From: Thiobacillus sp.
Lineage (GTDB): Bacteria > Pseudomonadota > Gammaproteobacteria > Burkholderiales > Thiobacillaceae
NCBI GenBank assembly: GCA_024235835.1
Contig: JACKLQ010000002.1
Coordinates: forward strand, 558,001 to 622,000
Reading direction: 5' to 3'
DNA: 64,000 nucleotides
The position numbers and the translations under genes were made by a program. Below are positions 35,925 through 44,008 of this stretch, piece by piece. How positions within the stretch are numbered: the first letter of the stretch is position 1; each line of letters starts with the position of its first letter. The notes beneath the pieces were generated by a model. It was not told the DNA's origin, did no database searches, and saw nothing but the letters and a program-made list of their open reading frames with translations.

Positions 35925-37394
35925 ATGAGCCACGAACTGGAAACCGCCCAACACCCCGAAACCCTGCGCCGGGTGGCCATCGAGCCCGTGACCCGGGTGG
36001 AGGGCCACGGCAAGGTGACCCTGCTGCTGGACGAGGACAACCACGTGCGGCAGGCCCGGTTGCACATCGTGGAATTCCGCGGCTTCGAGAAGTTCGTCCA
36101 GGGCCGGCCATTCTGGGAAATCCCCGTCATGGTGCAGCGCCTGTGCGGCATCTGCCCCGTGAGCCACCACCTGGCGGCGGCCAAGGCCATGGACCAGGTG
36201 GTCGGAGCCCACCATTTGACCCCCACGGCGGAGAAGCTGCGCCGCCTCATGCACTACGGCCAGATCCTGCAATCCCACGCCCTGCACTTCTTCCACCTGT
36301 CCTCGCCGGACCTGCTGTTCGGCTTCGACTCCGACGTGGCCAGGCGCAACATCGTCGGCGTGGCGGCGGCCCATCCGGACGTGGCCAGGAAGGGCGTGCT
36401 GCTGCGCAAGTTCGGCCAGGAGGTGATCCGCGTCACCGCCGGCAAGCGGGTCCACGGCACCAGCGCCGTGCCCGGCGGCGTGAACAAGAACCTGAGCAGG
36501 GAAGAGCGGGACACCCTGCTCAAGGACGCCTACCAGGTCATCGCCTGGGGCCGGGAGGCCGTTGCCCTGGCCCGGCAACTGTTCGAGCAGAACCTGGCCC
36601 TATATGAGGGTTTCGGCAGTTTCCCGGCCCACAGCCTGGGCCTGATCCGGGCCGACGGCGCCATGGACCTGTACCACGGCGGCCTGCGGGCCCGCCGCAT
36701 GGACGGCTCCACCCTGTTCGACCACGTGGACTACGGTCATTACTGGGAACACATCCACGAAGAGGTGAAGGCCTGGTCCTACATGAAATTCCCCTACTTC
36801 ATGGAGATGGGGCCGGAGGAGGGCTGGTACCGGGTGGGACCGCTGAGCCGGGTGACCCTGTGCGACTCAATCCCCACACCCTTCGCCGACCACGAGCGCC
36901 GGGACTTCATGGCCTTCGATGGCGGCAAGGCCGCCCTCTCCACCCTGGGCACCCACTGGGCGCGCATGATCGAGCTGCTTCATGCCGCCGAGACCATCAA
37001 GGACCTGCTCCACGACGATGACCTGATGGGGCCGGACCTGCTGGTCCAGGGCGAACGCCAGAAGACGGGCGTGGGCGTCCTCGAGGCACCCCGGGGCACC
37101 CTCATCCACCATTACGAGGTGAACGAGGACGACCTGGTGGAACGCTGCAACCTCATCGTTTCCACCACCCACAACAACCAGGCCATGAACGAATCCATCC
37201 GGGTGGTGGCCCGGGAGCACCTGGACGGCAGAGAGCTCACGGAAGGCCTGCTCAACCACATCGAGGTGGCCATCCGCGCCTTCGACCCCTGCCTGTCCTG
37301 CGCCACCCACGCCCTGGGCAAGATGCCCCTGGAGCTGGAACTGGTGGACGCCTCCGGCCGGTGCATCGATACCCTGGCCAGCACCGGCCGGTGA
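35925..37394 (+). CDS. hoxH: NAD-reducing hydrogenase large subunit HoxH ([NiFe] catalytic)
   Basis: 489 residues. The N-terminal Ni ligand pair is in RLCGICPVSHH (Cys74, Cys77) and the C-terminal pair in DPCLSCATH (Cys456, Cys459). The residues after His462 (27, starting ALGKMPLE) match the C-terminal extension removed by a maturation protease. H2 cleavage or formation occurs at the buried NiFe(CN)2CO site. It is separated from hoxY by four bases, and the protease gene overlaps its stop by four. Confidence 0.95.
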   Translation: MSHELETAQHPETLRRVAIEPVTRVEGHGKVTLLLDEDNHVRQARLHIVEFRGFEKFVQGRPFWEIPVMVQRLCGICPVSHHLAAAKAMDQVVGAHHLTPTAEKLRRLMHYGQILQSHALHFFHLSSPDLLFGFDSDVARRNIVGVAAAHPDVARKGVLLRKFGQEVIRVTAGKRVHGTSAVPGGVNKNLSREERDTLLKDAYQVIAWGREAVALARQLFEQNLALYEGFGSFPAHSLGLIRADGAMDLYHGGLRARRMDGSTLFDHVDYGHYWEHIHEEVKAWSYMKFPYFMEMGPEEGWYRVGPLSRVTLCDSIPTPFADHERRDFMAFDGGKAALSTLGTHWARMIELLHAAETIKDLLHDDDLMGPDLLVQGERQKTGVGVLEAPRGTLIHHYEVNEDDLVERCNLIVSTTHNNQAMNESIRVVAREHLDGRELTEGLLNHIEVAIRAFDPCLSCATHALGKMPLELELVDASGRCIDTLASTGR

Positions 37395-37846
37395 CGGCCC
37401 CCATCCTCATCATCGGCATCGGCAACCCCAGCCGGGGTGACGATGCCCTGGGGCCCCTGTGCATCGAGCGCCTGGAAGCCATGCAACTGCCGGACGTGGA
37501 ACTGCTCACGGACTTCCAGCTCCAGGTGGAGTTCGCCCTGGACCTGGCCGGGCGGCGGGAGGTTGTGTTTGTGGATGCGGCCGCGTCAGGACCGGAGCCC
37601 TATGATTTCCGCCCGGTGGGACGCGTTGGCGGCAATAGCCATACCAGCCATGTCCTTTCCCCTGAGGCCGTCCTGGCCGCTTGCGGCCGGGTGGGAATCA
37701 CGCCGCCGGAAACGGCCCTCATCCTGGCGATCCGGGGATACGGTTTCGCATTGGGCGAGGCGCCGAGCCTCCAGGCGACCCATAATCTTGAGGCTGGCCT
37801 GGCTCTGTTGCGAGATCGCTATTCACAAAAGAAAACGGCCGGATGA
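37391..37846 (+). CDS. hoxW: Hydrogenase maturation endopeptidase HoxW
   Basis: 151 residues from GTG 37391, overlapping hoxH by four bases (GTGA). The family opening ILIIGIGNPSRGDDALG includes the metal-sensing Asp/Glu positions; VVFVDAAASG follows and a His-rich SHTSHVLSPEAV block near residue 80 matches the HyaD/HoxW fold. It checks nickel insertion in HoxH and cuts its C-terminal tail. Translational coupling to hoxH supports the pairing. No hyp accessory genes (hypABCDEF) are in the window, so these must lie elsewhere. Confidence 0.88.
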   Translation: MTAPILIIGIGNPSRGDDALGPLCIERLEAMQLPDVELLTDFQLQVEFALDLAGRREVVFVDAAASGPEPYDFRPVGRVGGNSHTSHVLSPEAVLAACGRVGITPPETALILAIRGYGFALGEAPSLQATHNLEAGLALLRDRYSQKKTAG

Positions 37847-37853
37847 CCGGCCG
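37836..37853 (-). terminator. Intrinsic terminator between convergent hoxW and the 615-residue repeat-protein gene
   Basis: A seven-base-pair stem CGGCCGG / CCGGCCG with loop ATGA, followed on the minus strand by TTTTCTTTTG. It fits termination of the minus-strand gene ending at 37877. It overlaps the hoxW stop codon, and in the plus direction it lacks a T-tract, so hox termination there would be weaker. Confidence 0.7.
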
Positions 37854-37876
37854 CTTCATGGGGAGCGAAAGTACCC

Positions 37877-39724
37877 TTAGTGGGCCTGCACCCCGGGCCC
37901 GAAGAACCGGTAACCCATGCGCATCTGCCGGCTGCGCTCGAAGCGCTTCTTCTCGGCGCCGTCGGCAAAGCTCCCGGCGATGCCGTTGAAAGCCTTCTCG
38001 GCCCAGGCATCATCCAGCAGCAGGTCGGCCACACCCTCGGCCCAACGCAGCTTGTCCGTGTTGGAGCCCAGCTTGGCGCCGCAGCCGTCCATCAGGGGGG
38101 CGATCTCGGAGACGGGCAGTTCATAGGCCTTGAGGCGACTGGCCAGCTGCACGCAATCGTCGCCGCTGGCGCAGGTGTCCACGGCCTTGGCGAACAGGGC
38201 ATTGGCGCTGGCGCTGTCGTTGATGTCCCGGTACAGCTTGCCCATGTGGGCCAGGGCGAAATGGTCCTTGGCACGGGAGGCGCCGTCAGCCAGCAGCTTG
38301 GCGGCCAGGGAGGCGTCTTGCAGTCCGTCGGCGGCCAGTTCGGCCATCTTGGTGTAGTCGTAGGGGTTGTCCCCCAGGGCGCGGCCGTCCATGTAGGCCT
38401 TGGCGCGGGCCTTGCCGTACTCGGCGTCCGTCATCTCCCGGGCACAGGCCAGGACGATCTCGCGGAACCAGACGAAGTCGTCGCCGGTGCTGGCCACGCT
38501 CTCGTCCAGCAGCTTGCCCAGCCACGCCTTGTCGCCCAGGCGGTCCACCGCCAGGATCAGGGGCTTGAAGCGGCCGAAGTGGAAGCCGTCCTCCCGCATC
38601 TGGGCCTCGGCGATGCCCAGCATCTTGCCGGCGTAGGACTTGTCATCCAGCTCGGCCAGGATGCGGTCGGCCAGATTGATGATCTGCTTGACCGTGGTGC
38701 ACTTGGGCTCCTCGTTCTGAAATGCCACGTACTTGGCCTGGTTGGCTTCCCGCTTGGCCAGCTTCTCGGCCACCCGGGCCACCCGGGCGGCATCGCCCGC
38801 GGCATGCTTGTTGGTGGCTTCCACCACCTTGCGCATCTCGTCCAGGTTGGCCACGGCCTCCTCGGCCTTGTCCAGCATGTCGGTCACGCCGGTGGCATCG
38901 CCGATGCCGGCGTAGGCGTCAGCCAGCTGGATCAGCTCGCCGGACACGGTGGCCACGGCGCCGGCCTTGGCCAGCACGGCCTTGGTGAATTCGGCGTTGC
39001 CGGCGGCGGCTGCCAGCACCTGCATCAGGGCGGTGAAGTCCTTGGCGGAATCCAGGGCCTTCTCATACAGGGCGCCGGCGGCGGCGGGGTCGATCTCGCC
39101 CATGGCGCCGGACAGCACGATGAGGTCGGCGGGGCTGCCGTACTTGCCGGCACCCTCGTTGATGATCTCCACGGCCTTGGCCTTGTCGCTGGCAGCCAGC
39201 AGTTTGGCCAAACGGGCAAAGTCACCGGCACGGCCGGCCTTGGCCTTGATCTTGTCGGCAATCTGGCCAAACAGCTCGGCGTTGTTCAGCTCGCCCACCA
39301 CGGAGGCCAGACCGTAAAGTTCCTCAGTGGCCGAGACTTCCTTCAGGGCGCCCGCCAAGGCCTTGCCGGCGGCGGCGGCATCCCCCAGGGCCAGCCACTG
39401 GCCCATGCCCACGGACACCTTCTCGCTGCCATCCATGGCGAAGTCGGCACCCTGGCCCAGCATCTCGCCGGCCTTGCCGGCGTCACCCAGGGCCTGGTAG
39501 CCGATGGCCAGGGTGACGAAATCCTTGGTGAACATGGCATCGCCCGCCACCTTGTCCAGGGCGGCCTTGGCATCGGCGGCGCCGGTGAACGCGGCGCCGG
39601 TGAGGATGTCCTTGGCGTAGGCCATGTCCGCCGGCGCCTCGAAGCACTCGCGGGCCAGGGCGAAGAGATCTGCCGCGCTGCCGGCGGCGGCTACTTTGGG
39701 CTCAAGGGTGGAACGGTTGGCCAT
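37877..39724 (-). CDS. 615-residue alpha-helical repeat protein of unknown function
   Basis: The protein is built almost entirely from about 15 degenerate repeats of 32-36 residues with the pattern D(F/L)xxLAxxxxxLGDxAxAxxLLxxA. Examples are DFVTLAIGYQALGDAGKAGEML, ELIQLADAYAGIGDATGVTDML and HFALAHMGKLYRDINDSASANALF. This suggests a TPR/SEL1-like superhelix. It is very Ala-rich and acidic, with no signal peptide or membrane helix, so it is likely cytoplasmic. Start ATG 39724 has TGGAGAT upstream. It is a single gene with its own terminator, convergent with the hox operon. I do not recognise a named family; a scaffold or adaptor role is a guess. Confidence 0.75.
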   Translation of the reverse strand: MANRSTLEPKVAAAGSAADLFALARECFEAPADMAYAKDILTGAAFTGAADAKAALDKVAGDAMFTKDFVTLAIGYQALGDAGKAGEMLGQGADFAMDGSEKVSVGMGQWLALGDAAAAGKALAGALKEVSATEELYGLASVVGELNNAELFGQIADKIKAKAGRAGDFARLAKLLAASDKAKAVEIINEGAGKYGSPADLIVLSGAMGEIDPAAAGALYEKALDSAKDFTALMQVLAAAAGNAEFTKAVLAKAGAVATVSGELIQLADAYAGIGDATGVTDMLDKAEEAVANLDEMRKVVEATNKHAAGDAARVARVAEKLAKREANQAKYVAFQNEEPKCTTVKQIINLADRILAELDDKSYAGKMLGIAEAQMREDGFHFGRFKPLILAVDRLGDKAWLGKLLDESVASTGDDFVWFREIVLACAREMTDAEYGKARAKAYMDGRALGDNPYDYTKMAELAADGLQDASLAAKLLADGASRAKDHFALAHMGKLYRDINDSASANALFAKAVDTCASGDDCVQLASRLKAYELPVSEIAPLMDGCGAKLGSNTDKLRWAEGVADLLLDDAWAEKAFNGIAGSFADGAEKKRFERSRQMRMGYRFFGPGVQAH

Positions 39725-39966
39725 GGAAATCTCCAGAAAAATCAGCGTGAAACGGAAAGTATGGAACTTTACCGGCCCTCGGCCCCGGATGGGCTAGGGT
39801 TTTTTTATTGAGCGATAAAGGATTTTATTTTCCGCCCGTCCGTCCAACCCGGACAGGGCCTTGCTGGCAGTCCCCGTCCACAATCTCCTTGCCTGTCCGC
39901 CAGATTCCCGAACATGCTTCGCGCCTTGCTCATAACTTCCAACTCCCGCGAGATACCAGCCTTTCC

Positions 39967-40512
39967 ATGGATGAGCGCCTGCGTCGCCTGATCCCCAAGC
40001 GGGAACACCTGCAGCAAAACCGCTGGCTACGCTGGCTGGGCCCGTATTTCCATCATCCACGCCTGTGGCACTGGTCCCGACGGGGCGTGGCCATGGGAGT
40101 GGCCCTGGGCGTGTTTTTCGGCCTCCTGGTGCCCATCGCCCAGATCCCCCTGTCCGCCGCCGCCGCCGTGTTACTGCGGGCCAATGTGCCCGCCGCCGCG
40201 GCCAGTACCCTGGTGACCAATCCGGTCACCTTCGGCCCCATCTACTACGCCGCCTACCATCTGGGTGCCTGGGTCACAGGCCAGGAGGCCCGGCCCAAGG
40301 CGCTGGAAAAAAGCCAGGCCGCCGTGGACGAGGAAAACCTGGGGGTTTGGCAGCGCCTGCGTGCCCTGGGTTTGCCCCTGCTGGTGGGCCTGGCCATCGC
40401 CGCCACCCTCATGGGCCTGGCCAGCTACGGACTGATCAGCCTGGTCTGGTACCTGCGGGTCATGCGCAAGCGGCGCCAGGGCAGGCGCAGAAAATCCCAG
40501 CCTGAGGCGTAA
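39967..40512 (+). CDS. DUF2062 membrane protein
   Basis: 181 residues from ATG 39967, where the family-like start MDERLRRLIPKREHLQQ begins; an ATG at 39808 would add 53 residues without family character. Two hydrophobic regions: a hairpin of small residues (GVAMGVALGVFFGLLVPIAQIPLSAAAAVLL), then VTNPVTFGPIYYAAYHLG, the DUF2062 core, and a C-terminal transmembrane helix before a basic tail (RKRRQGRRRK). Function unknown. Upstream, 39725-39966 holds the promoter area of the divergent repeat-protein gene and nothing else recognised. Confidence 0.8.
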   Translation: MDERLRRLIPKREHLQQNRWLRWLGPYFHHPRLWHWSRRGVAMGVALGVFFGLLVPIAQIPLSAAAAVLLRANVPAAAASTLVTNPVTFGPIYYAAYHLGAWVTGQEARPKALEKSQAAVDEENLGVWQRLRALGLPLLVGLAIAATLMGLASYGLISLVWYLRVMRKRRQGRRRKSQPEA

Positions 40513-40524
40513 GGGGCCTTCGGG

Positions 40525-41022
40525 CTACTTGGGAATGACGATTTCCCGCTCGAAGTAACGCCCTTCGTCCGACCGGGGATGGCAGGCGATGCAATTGGAC
40601 CGGCTGCCCACCTTGGCACGGCGCCAGATGGAGGGCGGCACTTCGTCGTGCATGTAGCCGAAGAACGGCATTTCCGTGACCCGTAACAAAGGCGCGCTGG
40701 AGGCAGCCCGGACATTTCGATACGCGATGGCCTGCACCGCCCGGGGGCCATCCCCGGCCAGTTGCTCCAGTTGTTCAAGCAGCAGATCCCTGTCCGCCTT
40801 GGCCAGGCTGGCGTCCTCGCCGAAGTGCCGATCCAGCTCCAGCATCAGCTTGCGCCAGGCGCGGGCGGGCAGGTAGGTGGGGGCATAGGCCGTGTGGCAG
40901 CTGCCGCATTCCTCCACATAAAGCCGGGAGGACGGCATGGGCAGCACTTCGTTGACCTGGCCGGCCCAGCCCGGCAACGAGAACAGGCCCGCAGCCAGGG
41001 CCGTGATGAGGATTCGATGCAT
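40525..41022 (-). CDS. Diheme cytochrome c (DHC type)
   Basis: 165 residues from ATG 41022, with a signal peptide (hydrophobic ILITALAAGLFSLPG, cleavage near GWA-GQ). Two CxxCH haem sites: CGSCH near the N-terminus and CIACH near the C-terminus. The arrangement and the motif YVEECGSCHTAYAPTYLPARAW match the DHC family, whose members donate electrons to SHP. The upstream gene is exactly an SHP-like cytochrome, ending 18 bases before the DHC start. Confidence 0.87.
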   Translation of the reverse strand: MHRILITALAAGLFSLPGWAGQVNEVLPMPSSRLYVEECGSCHTAYAPTYLPARAWRKLMLELDRHFGEDASLAKADRDLLLEQLEQLAGDGPRAVQAIAYRNVRAASSAPLLRVTEMPFFGYMHDEVPPSIWRRAKVGSRSNCIACHPRSDEGRYFEREIVIPK

Positions 41023-41040
41023 GTCCGTCATCCGTAGGGT

Positions 41041-41451
41041 TTATCTGACCGACAGGACATAGGCGGTGAAGTCCGCCTTTTCCTGGGGAGTGCACGCCCG
41101 GTTCAGCACCTCGTTGCAGTTGCGCTTGAACCACTTTTCCACCTTGGCCATGTCCGTGAAGCGCTCCGGGCTGACGCTGGGGGCCAGGGGCTCGATGGCC
41201 TTGTTGGTGCGCACATGACGGCCTCCATCCTTGGGGCTGGAGGTGTGGCAGGTGGAACAGGACTCGGCTTTTTCGCCGGGGAACTTGCCGTGGTACAGCT
41301 GCCTGCCCCGCTCAAGGGAGGCGCTGCCGCCGGCATCGGCCTGGAGTCGGGCCAGTATCTGGGCGGGGGTGTCGGCCATGGCCACCAGGGGGGCGCCCAT
41401 GAGAACACCCATGAGTACGCCCAAGCTGAACGGGAAATCGAATTTCTTCAT
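41041..41451 (-). CDS. SHP-like monohaem cytochrome c (DUF1924)
   Basis: 136 residues with an N-terminal signal peptide (FSLGVLMGVLMGAPLVAMA). One CxxCH site, CSTCH, is followed by TSSPKDGGRHVRTNKAIEPLAP and FKRNCNEVLNRAC, the DUF1924 signature. Sphaeroides haem protein binds O2 transiently at a haem whose Asn ligand swings away; an Asn in KRNCNEV is a candidate. It forms an operon with DHC. The usual third member, a cytochrome b561-like membrane protein, is not seen next to them. Confidence 0.85.
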   Translation of the reverse strand: MKKFDFPFSLGVLMGVLMGAPLVAMADTPAQILARLQADAGGSASLERGRQLYHGKFPGEKAESCSTCHTSSPKDGGRHVRTNKAIEPLAPSVSPERFTDMAKVEKWFKRNCNEVLNRACTPQEKADFTAYVLSVR

Positions 41452-41470
41452 GACATCTCCGGGGCCGGGG

Positions 41471-41507
41471 AGAAAAAAGCGTGGCGGAGGCCATGGCCTC
41501 CGCCACG
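41471..41507 (-). terminator. Intrinsic terminator of the class I cytochrome c gene
   Basis: A 12-base-pair perfect stem (CGTGGCGGAGGC / GCCTCCGCCACG, 41480-41507) with a CATG loop, followed on the minus strand by CTTTTTTCT. It lies 32 bases beyond the stop codon at 41539 and separates that gene from the SHP-DHC pair. Confidence 0.88.
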
Positions 41508-41538
41508 CGGACTCTAGCTTCCGCGCTGGGGTCGGAAG

Positions 41539-41952
41539 TTAGTACTTGGCAGCCACCTTGCCAAGGTTGCCGACAGGGGCATCCACGCTCACGGATACGT
41601 CAGCGTCGTCATCGCCCTTGATCTTCACATAGGGCATGTTGAAGGCGGGCTTGCCCAGGGACTTGTAGTAGGCGGAGATGTCCTCGATTTCCTTCTCGGT
41701 GTAGAAGGCCGTGGCCAGGTTCATCATGGGGTGCAGTATCTTGCCGGTCTTGTACTTGTTGGTCTTGATGGCGAGCTTGTCCGCATCGCGGCCGGCCAGC
41801 TGCAGGGCGTAGAAGATGCCGCCGAAGGTTTCGTTGCCGTGGCAGACCGTGCAGCCGGTGGCAATCTGCTTGCCGGCGACGGGGTCTCCCGCCTGGGCGG
41901 CGGTGGCGAGGAGGGCGGCGGACATCAGGGAGATCAGGGCGGTCTTTTTCAT
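41539..41952 (-). CDS. Periplasmic class I cytochrome c
   Basis: 137 residues from ATG 41952 with a GGAAG ribosome-binding site. Signal peptide LISLMSAALLATAAQA, then GDPVAGKQIATGCTVCHG with one CxxCH haem site. A Met axial-ligand candidate lies in HPMMNLATAFYTEKEIEDISAYYKSLG, the c4/c553-like C-terminal helix pattern. The C-terminal 35 residues (DDDADVSVSVDAPVG) are acidic and unusual for the family. It is transcribed alone and is divergent from the B12-binding regulator, which could control it. Confidence 0.82.
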   Translation of the reverse strand: MKKTALISLMSAALLATAAQAGDPVAGKQIATGCTVCHGNETFGGIFYALQLAGRDADKLAIKTNKYKTGKILHPMMNLATAFYTEKEIEDISAYYKSLGKPAFNMPYVKIKGDDDADVSVSVDAPVGNLGKVAAKY

Positions 41953-42080
41953 GGCTTGCTTCCTTTGTTGGTTCACTTGAGAAAATTCGAACATGCGGAA
42001 ATGCTGATATCAATGGGCAAATTTTTTTGCGCCCACCCCGTTCATCAGCGAGATCGACGCGTCCTGTCCACGGAAATAAT

Positions 42081-42120
42081 TATACACATTAGTTATGCAT
42101 GTACAAGTATCGTGTAGAAT
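42081..42120. promoter_or_regulatory. Putative CarH/LitR operator and promoter in the cytochrome c-regulator gap
   Basis: Two direct T(A/G)TACA hexamers, TATACA at 42081-42086 and TGTACA at 42100-42105, are 13 bases apart. They resemble the hexamer pairs reported for LitR-type B12 regulators, where a spacing near 12 is usual. A -10-like TAGAAT lies at 42115-42120, six bases before the regulator ATG, so bound regulator would cover the promoter. The segment is sharply AT-rich. The transcription start is not known. Confidence 0.45.
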
Positions 42121-42126
42121 TACGCC

Positions 42127-43089
42127 ATGGCTATCGCAAGTTTCCCGGATCTTTCGCCTGATCTGTTCCCCATACGCGAACTGGTGCGCCGCACAGGCGT
42201 GAATGCCTCGACATTGCGGGCCTGGGAAAACCGGCACGGTTTGCTTTCCCCCATCCGCACCCCCTCCGGACACCGCCTTTACAGCCAGCAGGACGTACTG
42301 CGTATACGTCGCCTCCAGGGCCTGCTGGCCCAGGGCCTTGGCCTGGGGGATATAGCCGACCTCCTGACCGAGACACCCCCGGCGGCAGGTTTCCCCGCCA
42401 CTGCAGGTCTGACCCAGCCCATGCCTCCCGGGGGCTCTGCCTGGCAGGGCTACCTCCACGAGACCCTGGTCGCCCTGGAAGACTTCAGCACGGAGCGCCT
42501 GGACAATCTCTACAACGAGGCCTGCGCCCTCTATCCCATCGACATCGTCACCGACAACCTGCTGATTCCAGTGCTGGAACAACTTGGCGAGCGGTGGGAC
42601 AAACGGCCTTCCGGCATCGCCGAGGAGCATTTCTTCACGGCCTGGCTGCGCAACAAGCTGGGCGCCCGCTTGCACCACGCCGCCAGTCTGCCCAAGGGCG
42701 GCCATCTCATCATGGCCTGCCTGCCCCACGAGGACCATGAGATCGGACTGCTGGTATTCGCCTTGGCCGCCCTGCAGCGGGGCTATCGCATCATCTACCT
42801 GGGCGCCAACATGCCCACGCGACAGATCGTCCATGTGGCCCGCCACGTCCGTGCCCAGGGCATCGTCCTGTCCGGCCGTCAGGTGAATGATCCCGGCTCC
42901 GTCCTGGGCGACATCGCCTGGCTGGCGCTGGAGGTGGAAGCGCCAATCTTCGTCGGCAGCCACTTTTCCCTGCAGGCGCGGGAGCCGCTCCAGGCCATTG
43001 GTGCCATTGTACTGGGCGAGGACATGACCGTCGGCATGCGCCTGCTGGAGACCCGCCTGCACACCCGGCAGAAAATTCCAACAAGATAG
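42127..43089 (+). CDS. MerR-type regulator with B12-binding domain (CarH/LitR-like light sensor)
   Basis: 320 residues. N-terminal MerR helix-turn-helix (FPIRELVRRTGVNASTLRAWENRHGLL, RTPSGHRLYSQQDV). Then a helical cap with the diagnostic W-x9-EH (Trp157, Glu167, His168) found in adenosylcobalamin photoreceptors, and a Rossmann B12-binding domain with E-x-H-x-x-G (Glu202, His204, Gly207). In CarH, dark tetramers bind the operator and light breaks the Co-C bond to release DNA. The residue after the Trp is Asp158 here, where Thermus CarH has His132. Targets usually include photolyase and carotenoid genes; none is adjacent. It is divergent from cytochrome c. Confidence 0.87.
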   Translation: MAIASFPDLSPDLFPIRELVRRTGVNASTLRAWENRHGLLSPIRTPSGHRLYSQQDVLRIRRLQGLLAQGLGLGDIADLLTETPPAAGFPATAGLTQPMPPGGSAWQGYLHETLVALEDFSTERLDNLYNEACALYPIDIVTDNLLIPVLEQLGERWDKRPSGIAEEHFFTAWLRNKLGARLHHAASLPKGGHLIMACLPHEDHEIGLLVFALAALQRGYRIIYLGANMPTRQIVHVARHVRAQGIVLSGRQVNDPGSVLGDIAWLALEVEAPIFVGSHFSLQAREPLQAIGAIVLGEDMTVGMRLLETRLHTRQKIPTR

Positions 43090-43217
43090 CGGCCGTATCG
43101 CAAGTGGTGGATTCCTGGGGCGGGTCTGAACGAAAATTGCCCGGTATGACTCATAGGGGCCCCAAGGGACCAGTCGATCCAGGCCATCCAACACAGGAGA
43201 TGCCCTCCCGGGCGCGG

Positions 43218-43805
43218 ATGAACACCACCAACGAGGGGCGCAAGCCCGCTATCAAGCCATTCATCATGGGCCTGGCCCTGGGTGTCCTCGCCGGCATGCT
43301 GGGCATGTACCTGCACCAGTCCGGCAAGGCGCCAGCGCAGCCCATTCGAACCGAAGCGAACGCAGCTTTGGACTGTCCGCCGGTGGAAGCGCAAGTGGCC
43401 GAACCCACGGTGCGCCCCGGCAAGGATCCGGAGGATTTCGAGTTCTACGGCGTGCTGGAGAAGGTTCCCGTGACCCCGTCGCGGCCGGACCTGGAGCAAC
43501 CCTTGCCACCGCCGCCCACCGAAGGCGGCCGCGTCGCTTCTGCCCCGGCCCCGGCCGCTCCCCAGGCCCGGCCCGTCTATCTGCAGGTGGCTTCCTTCAA
43601 GGCCGAGGCGGATGCGGACGCCCTCAAGGCCCGCATCGTCCTGGCGGGCGCTCCAGCCACCGTGGTTGCCATGGAGATTCCGGACAAGGGCACCTTCTAC
43701 CGCGTCCGCGTGGGTCCCTTCCCCAGCCAGGAGGAAATGGCCAAGGCCAAGAGCCAGCTGGACCAGGGCGGCATCGACCTGAACAGCGCCTTCGCGGTGC
43801 GATAA
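43218..43805 (+). CDS. SPOR-domain inner-membrane protein (FtsN-like)
   Basis: 195 residues from ATG 43218. Starts at 43146 and 43200 are also in frame, and none has a well-spaced Shine-Dalgarno, so the start is uncertain. A short basic cytoplasmic end, one membrane helix (FIMGLALGVLAGMLGMYL), a Pro/Ala-rich linker (QPLPPPPTEGG) and a C-terminal SPOR domain (YLQVASFKAEADADALKARI through YRVRVGPFPSQEEMAKA). SPOR domains bind denuded peptidoglycan at the septum, so a division role is likely. A GAGTTCTAC-region motif (EDFEFYGVLEK) is typical of betaproteobacterial members. Confidence 0.82.
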   Translation: MNTTNEGRKPAIKPFIMGLALGVLAGMLGMYLHQSGKAPAQPIRTEANAALDCPPVEAQVAEPTVRPGKDPEDFEFYGVLEKVPVTPSRPDLEQPLPPPPTEGGRVASAPAPAAPQARPVYLQVASFKAEADADALKARIVLAGAPATVVAMEIPDKGTFYRVRVGPFPSQEEMAKAKSQLDQGGIDLNSAFAVR

Positions 43806-43810
43806 AGGAA

Positions 43811-43834
43811 GAGCCCGGTTTCCCGGGCTCTTTT
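43811..43834 (+). terminator. Intrinsic terminator of the SPOR-protein gene
   Basis: An eight-base-pair stem GAGCCCGG / CCGGGCTC with a four-base loop, directly followed by TTTT, begins six bases after the stop codon. Confidence 0.88.
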
Positions 43835-43903
43835 CCCATCCGCGTAAGAATTCCCCATGCTTCACCACTTTCTTGAGCTGTCAGATGGGGGTATTTCTGC
43901 TTC

Positions 43904-44008
43904 GGCCGCCGCTACGCGGCCCGCTCAGACCTCTTAACCTCGCCCTTAGGGCGAGGTTGGCCTGTACTGAAATCCGTCCTATCGGCTTCGCCGGTCGCGA
44001 CTAGTCGC
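43904..44008. other. Hairpin-rich spacer downstream of acs
   Basis: Several palindromes lie in about 100 bases: AACCTCGCCC / GGGCGAGGTT (43936-43958, three-base loop), CGGCTTCGCCG near 43983, and the perfect GCGACTAGTCGC at 43997-44008 touching the acs stop codon. None has a T-tract, so they are not classic terminators. They may stabilise the acs mRNA 3' end or be leftovers of a repeat. No coding potential is evident in 43835-44008. Confidence 0.4.

Noticed and set aside
37880..39811. 643-codon plus-strand open frame opposite the helical-repeat protein
   Set aside because: The minus-strand frame has regular helical repeats, a Shine-Dalgarno and a terminator; the antisense frame has Gly/His/Leu-rich shadow composition.
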